A model generated the notes under the pieces. It ran no database searches. It was not told the DNA's origin and was given only the letters and a program-made list of their open reading frames with translations. Position numbers and translations under genes: made by a program. 64,000 nucleotides of DNA from Acinetobacter defluvii. GTDB lineage: Bacteria; Pseudomonadota; Gammaproteobacteria; Pseudomonadales; Moraxellaceae. Location of the stretch: the NCBI RefSeq assembly GCF_001704615.3, contig NZ_CP029397.2:2914001-2978000 (forward strand), given 5' to 3'. This document shows positions 19,277 through 27,555 of the stretch, piece after piece (positions within the stretch are counted from its first letter, which is position 1; every line of letters begins with the position of its first letter).

Positions 19277-19309
19277 ATGTCACCCAACTGTCAAAGCCTC
19301 GTCATATTT
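19277..19309 (+). promoter_or_regulatory. Pho box (three 11-bp repeats) upstream of phoX
   Basis: Three consecutive 11-bp units, ATGTCACCCAA, CTGTCAAAGCC and TCGTCATATTT, place GTCA at 19279, 19290 and 19301 with exact 11-base spacing. This is the classic architecture of PhoB sites. It ends 55 bases before the phoX start, with an AT-rich -10-like region (TAAGTT/TAATAG) between. Confidence 0.75.
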
Positions 19310-19364
19310 ATTCTCTAAGTTAATAGCAACTTTATTACTGTTAATTAACTTTAGGGAAACTTCC

Positions 19365-21551
19365 ATGACCGAGCTGACGCCATATCATGAAGATCAAGAA
19401 CTTGATAATAATACTTCTGACAATATCCATTTCCGTGACATTTTAGAACAACATATTACTCGCCGTAGTTTAATTGCTAAAACTGCGAGTGGTGCAGCAG
19501 CCTTGGCTTTGGCTTCTACTTTGACCGGTTGTGGGGATGACAAAGATTCATCATCAAACAATGTAACACCACCTACACCTCTTGATCCAAATAAAAAACC
19601 CGAAAAACTCACATTTAAACCTGTTGCTAAAAACCTCAATGATATCGTGACTGTACCTGAGGGTTATGAAGCAACTGTACTGTATGCGATGGGTGATTCG
19701 ATTAACCCTGCATATCCAGAATGGAATGATAATGCGGTTCCATTGGGTCCAAGTTTTCAATATCGCTCAGGTGACTGCCATGATGGTATGAGCTATTTTG
19801 GTTTAAATAAAACCAATAAAAACTATGATCCAACAGTATCTGAAAGCGGCTTATTGGTTATGAACCATGAGTATATTAATCAGACATTCTTACATCCTAA
19901 AGGTCCAACAAAAACCGCTGATGGTCGTCGTCCTGAAGATGAAGTAATTCGTGAAATGAATGCACATGGCGTTTCGATCATCGAGTTGAAAAAAGATAAA
20001 AATACGCAAAAAGTTGAAATCGTTAAAAACTCGATTTTTAACCGCCGTATTACAGCTTCAACTGTAATGGATTTTACGGGTGTAGTAGCAGGTTCTAACT
20101 TATTAACGACTCAATATTCTCCAACAGCAAAACAGACCCGTGGTACACATAATAACTGTGGTAATGGTTACACTCCATGGGGAACATATCTCACTACAGA
20201 AGAAAACTATATTGGTTACTTCATTCGTGCAAAAGGCGATGATGCAAAACGCACGCCTGAAGAAATCATTGCATTAAATCGTTATGGTTTAAAAGAGGGT
20301 GCAAGTTCACGTTATCAATGGGAAACTGCGATCGGTCAACTCGAAAGCCAAGACTTATATGATCGCTGGAACTCATCAGTAACAGGTGCTTCAGCAGCGC
20401 AAGACTATCGTAATAGCGCCAATACTTTTGGCTGGATTGTTGAAATTGATCCATTCGATAACCGCCAAAACCCAGTAAAACGTACCTCATTAGGTCGTTT
20501 TGCTCATGAAGATTGCCGAGCAAGTCGCTTAATTGAAGGTGAAAATCTTGCATTCTATATGGGAGATGACTCTCGTGGCGAATATATTTATAAGTTCGTT
20601 TCAGATGCAAAATGGTCTGCAAAAGACATTAATGGCGGCTATAAAGCAGGTGATAAGTACATGAACTCAGGCAAACTTTATGTTGCTAAGTTCAATAATG
20701 ATGGTACAGGTCAATGGATTGAATTGGCTTATGGTAAAAATGGTTTAGATGCAGCAAATAAAGTTTATCCATTTAAATCACAAGCTGAAGTAACTACTTT
20801 TGCGCGTCTTGCAGGTGATGCAGTTGGCGCAACTAAGATGGATCGTCCAGAATGGGTCGCAATAAACCCAGAAAATGGTGAGGTTTATGTAACTTTAACC
20901 AATAACTCAAACCGTGGTACAACACATCCATTAGATGCAGCTAACCCACGTAACTACCAAGATCCAGAAGGTGGTAAAGGGAACGTGAACGGTCATATTA
21001 TCCGTTTCCACGAAAAAGATGGCAAAACAACTGCGGAAAGCTTTACTTGGGACATCTACCTATTTGGTGCTGAAGCGAAAATGGCAAGCAACATTAACTT
21101 ATCTGGTTTGAATGATAACAACGACTTATCTTCTCCAGATGGGATGTGGTTTGACCCTCGTGGTGTGCTTTGGATTCAAACTGATGACGGTGCATATACA
21201 GATGTAACTAACTGTATGATGCTTGCTGCACTTCCTGGTAAAGTTGGTGATGGTACCAAAGCAACAACTTCTGCAGGTCAGGAAACAATTGTTGGTGCAA
21301 AAATGACCGATGATAATTTACGTCGCTTTCTCACTGGTCCAAAAGAATGTGAAATCACGGGGGTAACCATGACCCCAGACCACAAGGCAATCTTTATCAA
21401 TGTGCAACATCCAGGTGAAGATTCTAAGAGCTATGACAAACCAACCAGTCACTGGCCAGCAACACAAAAAGACGCAAACAATCAAATCGCACGTCCACGT
21501 TCAGCAACGGTTGTGATTACACGTAAAGATGGCGGAACAATTGCGGGTTAA
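19365..21551 (+). CDS. phoX: PhoX-family alkaline phosphatase, Tat-exported probable lipoprotein
   Basis: A 728-residue DUF839/PhoX protein. The N-terminal region carries a twin-arginine signal (TRRSLIAKTASGAAALALAS) ending in a lipobox-like LTGC, so it is probably exported folded by TatABC and then lipidated. PhoX enzymes are iron/calcium-dependent phosphomonoesterases. Conserved segments visible are GTHNNCGNGYTPWGTYLT with the conserved Cys, LGRFAHEDC, YMGDDSRGEYIYKFV, DRPEWVAINPENGEVYVTLTNN, SSPDGMWFDPRGVLWIQTDDG and ITGVTMTPDHKAIFINVQHPGE. It lies directly after tatABC, its likely exporter, and has a three-repeat Pho box, so phosphate-starvation induction is expected. Substrate range is inferred from the family. 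Confidence 0.92.
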   Translation: MTELTPYHEDQELDNNTSDNIHFRDILEQHITRRSLIAKTASGAAALALASTLTGCGDDKDSSSNNVTPPTPLDPNKKPEKLTFKPVAKNLNDIVTVPEGYEATVLYAMGDSINPAYPEWNDNAVPLGPSFQYRSGDCHDGMSYFGLNKTNKNYDPTVSESGLLVMNHEYINQTFLHPKGPTKTADGRRPEDEVIREMNAHGVSIIELKKDKNTQKVEIVKNSIFNRRITASTVMDFTGVVAGSNLLTTQYSPTAKQTRGTHNNCGNGYTPWGTYLTTEENYIGYFIRAKGDDAKRTPEEIIALNRYGLKEGASSRYQWETAIGQLESQDLYDRWNSSVTGASAAQDYRNSANTFGWIVEIDPFDNRQNPVKRTSLGRFAHEDCRASRLIEGENLAFYMGDDSRGEYIYKFVSDAKWSAKDINGGYKAGDKYMNSGKLYVAKFNNDGTGQWIELAYGKNGLDAANKVYPFKSQAEVTTFARLAGDAVGATKMDRPEWVAINPENGEVYVTLTNNSNRGTTHPLDAANPRNYQDPEGGKGNVNGHIIRFHEKDGKTTAESFTWDIYLFGAEAKMASNINLSGLNDNNDLSSPDGMWFDPRGVLWIQTDDGAYTDVTNCMMLAALPGKVGDGTKATTSAGQETIVGAKMTDDNLRRFLTGPKECEITGVTMTPDHKAIFINVQHPGEDSKSYDKPTSHWPATQKDANNQIARPRSATVVITRKDGGTIAG

Positions 21552-21576
21552 TTGTTAAAACTATAATTTGTCTTGA

Positions 21577-21614
21577 GATATCCACATTTGCCAAAGCAAG
21601 TGTGGATATTTTTA
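21577..21614 (+). terminator. Terminator after phoX
   Basis: ATATCCACA (21578-21586) pairs with TGTGGATAT (21601-21609), followed by TTTTATT. It is convergent with the TANGO2-like gene and may serve phoX only. Confidence 0.85.
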
Positions 21615-22394
21615 TTATGAAACAGACGAATTTATCCTTACCACATCCCCTGCTTGCTCACCTTGTTGTGTTTTTTCTAGCCATTCAATCGCATGTTTTT
21701 TTATCCTTAAAAAATTCGAGCATCGTGTCCCATAGATCGGACTTTGAATAAAAGTCGAAGACAATAAATGTTCCATCTCTAGATCGATCCCTGTATCAGG
21801 CAACAAATCTGCTCTCACTTTACGTTCATCTTGTAAAATATCCCATGCCGCATATTGTAAATCTTGCTCTGATGTCGTCGTAAGCTGTAGCATAGGTAAA
21901 AATTCTTGAGTAAAACGCTTGCGTAAATGTTTAGTTTTTTCCCAATCTTCACTGAGTAAACCATTAGACACCACAAAAACACCGTTGGCTAAAACCTGAG
22001 GGGCTTCACCTCGATTACTCAGGTATACTGCTTGAGTTCGATCGCCAATAAATAAATTAAACCCCGCATAATCACATTGTTGTTTTTCTAAGTTTTGTGC
22101 AAAACGAATGGGAGTTTGGTCTGATTCTAAAAAGTTCTGAATCAAATAGCCTCTTGAGGTTTTATAGTGCTGTTTGTCATGACCATCTCTAAAATTAGTG
22201 ACAATTGCCCAACGCCCTTGTGTTGTTACCCCCATCCATGTTCCGCCCAGTTGCAAATCTTTGCCTGCAATGATTGGGCTATTTTCCCATTGATGTAACT
22301 GCGAAGTCGGACGCTGATAAAATTCATCTCGGTTTGAGATCAAACATAATGGCATATCGTCCAAGACTTGCCATGCCAATGCCACAATACACAT
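21615..22394 (-). CDS. NRDE/TANGO2-family protein (Ntn-hydrolase-like)
   Basis: A 259-residue member of the NRDE (TANGO2) family. The start is placed at ATG 22394, giving MCIVALAW, because the family begins with Met-Cys, the Cys being the presumed N-terminal nucleophile; the upstream in-frame ATG at 22433 would bury it. The signature ISNRDEFYQRPT is at about residues 20-31, followed by GGTWMGVTTQGRWAIVTNFRD and FLESDQTP. Eukaryotic TANGO2 is linked to lipid or haem handling; the bacterial reaction is not established. It is divergent from lgt. Confidence 0.85.
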   Translation of the reverse strand: MCIVALAWQVLDDMPLCLISNRDEFYQRPTSQLHQWENSPIIAGKDLQLGGTWMGVTTQGRWAIVTNFRDGHDKQHYKTSRGYLIQNFLESDQTPIRFAQNLEKQQCDYAGFNLFIGDRTQAVYLSNRGEAPQVLANGVFVVSNGLLSEDWEKTKHLRKRFTQEFLPMLQLTTTSEQDLQYAAWDILQDERKVRADLLPDTGIDLEMEHLLSSTFIQSPIYGTRCSNFLRIKKHAIEWLEKTQQGEQAGDVVRINSSVS

Positions 22395-22500
22395 ATTTTT
22401 ATTCCACTTTTTTCTTACTCTAAGTTTACACATTGAATGTACAACATTTTTAATAACTTTCAGCTAAAATCTGTGCAAAATAGAATTCAAAGGAGTCACC

Positions 22501-23319
22501 ATGCTGACCTACCCGAATATTGATCCAGTAGCGATATCACTGGGTCCGCTCAAAGTGCATTGGTATGGATTAATGTATCTCTTAGCATTTTTATGTGCTT
22601 GGGGACTAGCAACCTATCGTGCCAAACAGCGTAGCAACTGGAACGCTGAAATGGTTTCAGACCTTGTATTTTACGGTGCTTTGGGTGTCGTGCTCGGTGG
22701 ACGTATTGGTTATGTGCTATTTTACGAGTTTGATAAGTTTCTTGCCGATCCGATTTGGTTATTTAAAGTCTGGACAGGGGGCATGAGTTTCCATGGGGGG
22801 TTCCTTGGGGTCATGGTTGCGATGTTGCTATGGTGTCATAAATACAAAAAAACATGGTTTGAAACTTTAGACTTTATTGCTCCTTGTGTACCCACAGGCT
22901 TAATGTTTGGTCGTATTGGTAATTTTATCGGCGGGGAACTCTATGGTCGTCAGGTTTCTGATCCAAACTTTGCTTTAGGTATGGTCTTTCCAACTGACCC
23001 ATTGCATTTGGTACGCCACCCTTCACAGCTTTATCAAGCATTATGCGAAGGCTTATTACTCTTTATTATTTTGTGGTGGTTTAGCTCCAAACCTCGTCCT
23101 CGTATGGCAGTATCAGCGATCTTCTTGATGGGTTATGGTTGTGCTCGCTTCTTTATGGAATTCTTTCGTGAACCAGATGCAGATCAAGGTTATATTTTAT
23201 TTGGCTGGATGACCAAAGGACAGATTTTATCCTTCCCAATGATTTTGATCGGGGTTTGGATGATTTGGTATGCCTATCAAAAGAAAATATTCGATTGGGG
23301 TCCTCAGAAAAATACTTAG
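22501..23319 (+). CDS. lgt: Prolipoprotein diacylglyceryl transferase
   Basis: Transfers diacylglycerol from phosphatidylglycerol to the lipobox cysteine of prolipoproteins in the inner membrane. The protein is 272 residues with seven membrane helices. Family motifs include LKVHWYGLMYLLAF, YGALGVVLGGRIGYVLFY, GGMSFHGGFLGV (essential HGG), the Lgt signature GLMFGRIGNFIGGELYGR and RHPSQLYQALCEG. An AAAGGAGT ribosome site lies just upstream. In many genomes lgt is followed by thyA; here thyA is about 2.7 kb downstream, with several genes inserted between. Confidence 0.97.
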   Translation: MLTYPNIDPVAISLGPLKVHWYGLMYLLAFLCAWGLATYRAKQRSNWNAEMVSDLVFYGALGVVLGGRIGYVLFYEFDKFLADPIWLFKVWTGGMSFHGGFLGVMVAMLLWCHKYKKTWFETLDFIAPCVPTGLMFGRIGNFIGGELYGRQVSDPNFALGMVFPTDPLHLVRHPSQLYQALCEGLLLFIILWWFSSKPRPRMAVSAIFLMGYGCARFFMEFFREPDADQGYILFGWMTKGQILSFPMILIGVWMIWYAYQKKIFDWGPQKNT

Positions 23320-23332
23320 TTTTTAACACCTT

Positions 23333-23361
23333 AAAGCGGATGAAATAACATCCGCTTTTTT
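23333..23361 (+). terminator. Terminator after lgt
   Basis: AAAGCGGATG pairs with CATCCGCTTT (10 bp, 6-base loop), then T's. Confidence 0.92.
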
Positions 23362-23461
23362 ATGTGCTGTATTCTTATTTATCAACTGCTGTGTAACTAA
23401 AAATCATCTTAGCATGGAGTTGCTTTATACTTAGACTGTCTTTTTCGATTACTCAGACATT

Positions 23462-23845
23462 ATGCTTGAATTTTGGTTTGATCCACAAACATCTGTATTA
23501 AAAAAGTTATTGATTTTTATTGTGATTGCCATCGCAACTGCAGTTTTGTATCGCATACAGCCTTTAGTCTATTCCGCTATTTTAATGTTTGTGGCAACAG
23601 GTGTGATTTTTCTGATTTGTCGTTATTGCAAAATTCATTTCGCTGCTAAAAATCCAACTGGGCTGATCTATCGCCTACTGACTTGGATTCCGATTGCACT
23701 GTTATTGGCATTAATTTTTAAAAACATGAATCAAGGTGAAATTTTAATCCCAGGGGCTCAAGGCATTGGTTTTATGGCTTTGGCAGTTTGCCTATTTTCA
23801 CCCTTATCTCTGCTTCATCAAAATGAACCTAAGCAAGTACCCTAG
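23462..23845 (+). CDS. Small integral membrane protein, first of a tandem pair
   Basis: A 127-residue protein with four predicted membrane helices, starting MLEFWFDPQTSVLKKLL. I do not recognise a family. It shares size, topology and the opening motif MLxFW with the next gene, which begins two bases after its stop, so the two are probably a diverged tandem duplication in one operon. Confidence 0.7.
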   Translation: MLEFWFDPQTSVLKKLLIFIVIAIATAVLYRIQPLVYSAILMFVATGVIFLICRYCKIHFAAKNPTGLIYRLLTWIPIALLLALIFKNMNQGEILIPGAQGIGFMALAVCLFSPLSLLHQNEPKQVP

Positions 23846-23847
23846 CC

Positions 23848-24219
23848 ATGTTAGATTTTTGGTATTCGGAACGTTGTACACGCCAAGTTAAATTAATGGT
23901 CAGCATTGTGCTGTGCATTGCGATTTATTATTGCTCTAGCATTGCCAAACTCAGCCCTTTATTTGTAGGAATCAGCCTAGCCATTGGTATTATTTTACAT
24001 GTCTTAAAGCAACTTAGCTTAAAAACACCGACTCAAACAGTTCAATTTAAACTATTAAAAGCTTTTATTATGCTGCTGCCAGCTTTCGCATTGGCAAGCA
24101 TGGTTTGGTCTTTACCCCAACAAAACCTACTCTATTTGATCTTACAATGTCTTGGGTTTATCGCGCTTGGATTTATTCTCATTGCTAACTATGAAAATCG
24201 TGCCAAGCGCTCGGATTAA
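23848..24219 (+). CDS. Small integral membrane protein, second of a tandem pair
   Basis: A 123-residue protein starting MLDFWYSERCTRQVKLM with four predicted membrane helices. It parallels the preceding protein in layout (MLxFW, about 10 polar residues, two helices, a basic loop, two helices, a short polar tail). Function is unknown. The two-base gap to the upstream gene implies translational coupling, and a terminator closes the pair. Confidence 0.7.
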   Translation: MLDFWYSERCTRQVKLMVSIVLCIAIYYCSSIAKLSPLFVGISLAIGIILHVLKQLSLKTPTQTVQFKLLKAFIMLLPAFALASMVWSLPQQNLLYLILQCLGFIALGFILIANYENRAKRSD

Positions 24220-24252
24220 AAAGGAAGATTTTCCCGAACAAGCTTCCTTTTT
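24218..24252 (+). terminator. Bidirectional terminator
   Basis: AAAAAGGAAG pairs with CTTCCTTTTT (10 bp). A-run and T-run on either side let it serve both the + strand membrane-protein pair and the - strand amidase gene. Confidence 0.8.
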
Positions 24253-24283
24253 AATCTATCAGTTTTACTGATCAAGCATCTAC

Positions 24284-24826
24284 TTAAGCGGATAAACGAT
24301 AATATTTATAAGTCACATCGCCTTTATAAACATCATAACTCCGTTGTTTAAAGTCAGACACCCATTCTGAGCCTGTATAGCCTGCAATATGCCCATAACG
24401 ATGCTTACGAGTCCGATCAATGATGTATATATCACCTTCTTGCGGATTATCAAAAGCAGGTTGGATTTGTTTGTAACCAATTTCTTCTAAAGTATCCCCC
24501 CAATCTGCCGCAGCAACAGGATGGTTGCTAAATTTAGCACCTGCTGTTTGCAAAGCGATACGAATACTACGTGCACAACGCGCTGAACTGGTACGAGCGG
24601 AAATGCTATCTAACTTGCTAATGAATTTATCAATATCAATTTGAAAAGCATTACTTAAAGAAAATTTATTGGCTTGTGCAGCTTTTAATTTATTCTGCTG
24701 AATAATTGCAGTGGGATTAAAATCCTGTGGTGGGTAAAAAGAGCCATTTTCGTTTTGGAAAATAAATTGACTCACTGCATTATTTTCTAAATTTTGAATA
24801 GGTTGAGTATTTAAATCGACAATCAT
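24284..24826 (-). CDS. CHAP/NlpC-P60-like cysteine amidase, possible interbacterial effector
   Basis: A 180-residue protein with a C-terminal cysteine-peptidase/amidase-like domain: nucleophile region SSARCARSIRIAL (Cys84), a conserved HPVAAADWG and PQEGDIYII, and histidine region KHRYGHIAGYTGSEWVSDF (His146, with Asp158 as a possible third residue). Cys...GHIAxYxGxxWVSDF is typical of peptidoglycan amidases, including type VI Tae-like effectors. The first 75 residues are polar, with no signal peptide, consistent with a secreted effector loaded from the cytoplasm. No signal peptide-bearing immunity-type gene adjoins it; a DUF1963 gene lies upstream. The enzyme fold is moderately sure, the effector role is inference. 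Confidence 0.6.
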   Translation of the reverse strand: MIVDLNTQPIQNLENNAVSQFIFQNENGSFYPPQDFNPTAIIQQNKLKAAQANKFSLSNAFQIDIDKFISKLDSISARTSSARCARSIRIALQTAGAKFSNHPVAAADWGDTLEEIGYKQIQPAFDNPQEGDIYIIDRTRKHRYGHIAGYTGSEWVSDFKQRSYDVYKGDVTYKYYRLSA

Positions 24827-25131
24827 GACTCAACCCCATGTCTGTTTATTTGAACCAGTTTTACCATAAAATGACCGATACAATAATGAACGAAGCTGAG
24901 ATACTAGCCATAGATTCTTAAAAAGTGGTTAATGTAAATGTAATAAAATTTGTGAATGTAAATGAGAATAGTTTAAGTTGCTCTTTATTGGGCTATTTTT
25001 TATAAATAGTTTTTATATCAATTTTATTTATATTGTTATCTTTTTTTATGCAATAAAATTTTATGAATCATCATCTATAAAAAAACCCACTCTGACGAAT
25101 GGGTGCTAAAATAGAATTAGCATGTGGGAAA
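24827..25131. other. AT-rich intergenic region
   Basis: About 305 bases between two minus-strand genes, strongly AT-rich. It holds a terminator for the DUF1963 gene at its right end and presumably the promoter for the amidase gene. I see no open frame or RNA gene. The AT bias against neighbouring genes is compatible with acquired DNA. Confidence 0.5.
25079..25108 (-). terminator. Terminator of the DUF1963 gene
   Basis: On the minus strand ACCCA pairs with TGGGT (with an extra A-T pair), followed by seven T's, 24 bases past the stop codon. Confidence 0.65.
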
Positions 25132-25941
25132 CTAATAACAATCCCAATTATACAATACCTTAGAAAAGTCTTTATTTTTCAAATCATCAGGATGGATAAA
25201 GAAGTTCGCAACACCACTGTCGCCCCACATAATTTGCACATCTTCTGCATCATCGGTATCTATTTGTAATAAAAGAACATAATCTTTAAAACGATCATCA
25301 TGCGTACGTGGGTCTTCTTGAGTAAAAAATGGATATCCACCTAAATGATGTCCATTTGAAGAAAAATTATCCTCATAGCCATCAAATAGCTCATCTTCTT
25401 CTAAGAGATCCTCATCAATCGCATAAGGATCAAAAATTTTGCTACTAAACTCATGATCGCCGATTGAAATATAACGCTCGGTTGCAGCAAATTGTACTGC
25501 ATACTGCCCTGCTATTGGACTCATCTCTTCGTGCAATTCTTCAGTTGGAAAATCATGTTGTAAGCGGGCTTGATCTGCTATGACATCAGCGAAATAAATC
25601 ACTCTAAAACCATTTTGCTTTTGCTGATCATCAAAATCCAAGCCAAGTAAATCATCTTGTGTATCAATATAAAATTGTAAAATACCCTGACTAGGATAAA
25701 TCTGATTATTTGGCAATTCTGCAAAATTAATTTGTGCAATAAGCTGTAAAGCTTCCCCATTTTCATTACAAGGATAGTCCACACCAACCGGTAAATATGG
25801 CTGACCACCGATTTTACTTTGCCATAAAGTTAAATCATCGCAAGGTGTTAAATTAAGCTCAATGGCTGACTTTTTTGTTGCCAAAATTTGATCTTTATAT
25901 TGCTGAATAAATTCAGGAATTTCATTCCATACAATACTCAT
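25132..25941 (-). CDS. DUF1963 (YwqG-like) protein
   Basis: A 269-residue soluble acidic protein. It follows the DUF1963/YwqG pattern: KIGGQPYLPVGVDYPCNENGEALQLIAQINFAELP, GILQFYIDTQDD, GHHLGGYPFFTQEDPR and a C-terminal VLLLQIDTDDAEDVQIMWGDSGVANFFI followed by YNWDCY. The biochemical role is not known; the family often occurs near toxin or immunity genes in other bacteria. The adjacent amidase-like gene, same strand and downstream, makes an effector/immunity association worth testing, although there is a terminator between them. Confidence 0.8.
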   Translation of the reverse strand: MSIVWNEIPEFIQQYKDQILATKKSAIELNLTPCDDLTLWQSKIGGQPYLPVGVDYPCNENGEALQLIAQINFAELPNNQIYPSQGILQFYIDTQDDLLGLDFDDQQKQNGFRVIYFADVIADQARLQHDFPTEELHEEMSPIAGQYAVQFAATERYISIGDHEFSSKIFDPYAIDEDLLEEDELFDGYEDNFSSNGHHLGGYPFFTQEDPRTHDDRFKDYVLLLQIDTDDAEDVQIMWGDSGVANFFIHPDDLKNKDFSKVLYNWDCY

Positions 25942-26072
25942 TTTTCTTCTCTCTTGTTATCTCTAGTTAAAATAAATCTAGCTTTAGTATAAACTGAGGC
26001 GTTTAGCAAAAATATGACATGCTCAAAACAAAACGTCATAATCTGGCGTGTGAGCTTAATTTTGGAACCAAT

Positions 26073-26915
26073 ATGAAAGCGTATTTAGACCTTCTACAAC
26101 ATATCCTCGACAATGGTGGCGACAAAGGCGACCGTACAGGCACAGGAACACGTTCTGTATTTGGTCATCAAATGCGTTTTGACTTATCCAAAGGCTTTCC
26201 TTTACTGACCACCAAAAAAGTACATTTCCGCTCCATTGTGATTGAGCTACTTTGGTTTCTCAAAGGCGACACCAACGTAAAGTATTTACAAGACAATAAA
26301 GTTACCATTTGGGATGAATGGGCAACTGCCGAACAAACAGCACGTTTTGGTCGCCCCGAAGGTGAACTTGGTCCTGTATATGGTCATCAATGGCGTAATT
26401 TTGGTGCAACCCAAAAAGACAATGGTTTATATGAAAATGACGGTTTTGATCAAATTAAATGGTTAATTAATGAAATAAAAACCAATCCAAATTCACGCCG
26501 TTTGATCGTTTCAGGTTGGAACCCGAATGAGGCTGGCAATGTTGCGCTGCCACCTTGTCATACGCTATTCCAGTTTTTTGTGCAAAATGGAAAATTATCT
26601 TGTCAGCTTTATCAACGCAGTGCTGATGTTTTTCTTGGAGTGCCGTTTAATATTGCCAGCTATGCCCTGTTAACGCATATGATTGCGCAAGTGTGTGGTC
26701 TCGGCGTAGGTGATTTTGTTTGGACAGGTGGTGATACACATTTATATGCCAATCATTTTGAACAAGCACAGTTGCAGTTAACCCGTGAACCTTTAGCTTT
26801 GTGTCAACTCAAACTTAATCCTGAGATTAGCGATATTTTTGACTTTAAATTTGAAGATATTGAAATTGTAGGTTATGAGTCACATCCTGCGATTAAAGCA
26901 CCTGTTGCAGTTTAA
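26073..26915 (+). CDS. thyA: Thymidylate synthase
   Basis: Methylates dUMP to dTMP using 5,10-methylenetetrahydrofolate. The protein is 280 residues from ATG 26073, which gives [12 protein letters not shown] as in other ThyA proteins; the in-frame ATG 26019 adds an unconserved tail. Motifs seen are [20 protein letters not shown], the catalytic cysteine in [32 protein letters not shown] and [12 protein letters not shown]. folA, which recycles the dihydrofolate product, follows after a terminator. Confidence 0.97.
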   Translation: MKAYLDLLQHILDNGGDKGDRTGTGTRSVFGHQMRFDLSKGFPLLTTKKVHFRSIVIELLWFLKGDTNVKYLQDNKVTIWDEWATAEQTARFGRPEGELGPVYGHQWRNFGATQKDNGLYENDGFDQIKWLINEIKTNPNSRRLIVSGWNPNEAGNVALPPCHTLFQFFVQNGKLSCQLYQRSADVFLGVPFNIASYALLTHMIAQVCGLGVGDFVWTGGDTHLYANHFEQAQLQLTREPLALCQLKLNPEISDIFDFKFEDIEIVGYESHPAIKAPVAV

Positions 26916-26938
26916 TTCTCTTTAAGTATTTAAAATAA

Positions 26939-26975
26939 TAAAATCCCACTTTGCTTAAAGTGGGATTTTATCTTT
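26939..26975 (+). terminator. Terminator after thyA
   Basis: TAAAATCCCACTTT pairs perfectly with AAAGTGGGATTTTA (14 bp, 4-base loop), followed by TCTTTT. Confidence 0.92.
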
Positions 26976-27014
26976 TAATAGGCATAGTTTTTATTATGCT
27001 TTGGATGAAATGTT

Positions 27015-27527
27015 ATGGCTTACCAAGATTTAGAAGTGGTACATGTGGTTGCAATGGATCAACAACGCTGTATTGGTAAAGATAACGACCTGCCTTGGCA
27101 TATTTCTGCTGACCTAAAACACTTTAAAGAAATCACTCAAGGCGGTGTCGTGGTGATGGGGCGTAAGACCCTTGAATCTATGGGGCGTGCTTTACCGAAA
27201 CGTGTCAATTGGGTGATTACCCGTGATCTAAACTGGACTTTTGATGGCGTTAAAGTGGCACATAGTATTGAAGACGCTTTACAAGGCTCAATCAATGATG
27301 TCGTAATATCGGAAAAACCTAATAGTATCTTCATTATCGGTGGGGGTGAAATTTTTAAACAAACCCTTGCAATTGCAGATCGTTTAGAACTTACCCATAT
27401 TAATTTAGATGTTCAAGGCAATGCCCATTATCCAGAAGTTCCTGCTGCGTTTAAAAAAGTCGCAAGTGAATCACATATTGATGACAAATCTGCCATTGCT
27501 TTTGAGTTTGCAACTTATCAAAAATAA
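27015..27527 (+). CDS. folA: Dihydrofolate reductase
   Basis: Reduces dihydrofolate to tetrahydrofolate with NADPH; the target of trimethoprim. It is 170 residues with the chromosomal DHFR pattern: HVVAMDQQRCIGKDNDLPWHISADLKHFKEIT (the LPW motif and the catalytic acidic residue in the first helix), VVMGRKTLESMG, and IFIIGGGEIFKQTL. It pairs functionally with thyA just upstream. Nothing in the sequence marks it as a mobile dfr gene. Confidence 0.97.
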   Translation: MAYQDLEVVHVVAMDQQRCIGKDNDLPWHISADLKHFKEITQGGVVVMGRKTLESMGRALPKRVNWVITRDLNWTFDGVKVAHSIEDALQGSINDVVISEKPNSIFIIGGGEIFKQTLAIADRLELTHINLDVQGNAHYPEVPAAFKKVASESHIDDKSAIAFEFATYQK

Positions 27528-27555
27528 GCCTGACTTTCGCTAAGTATTCTGCGCT

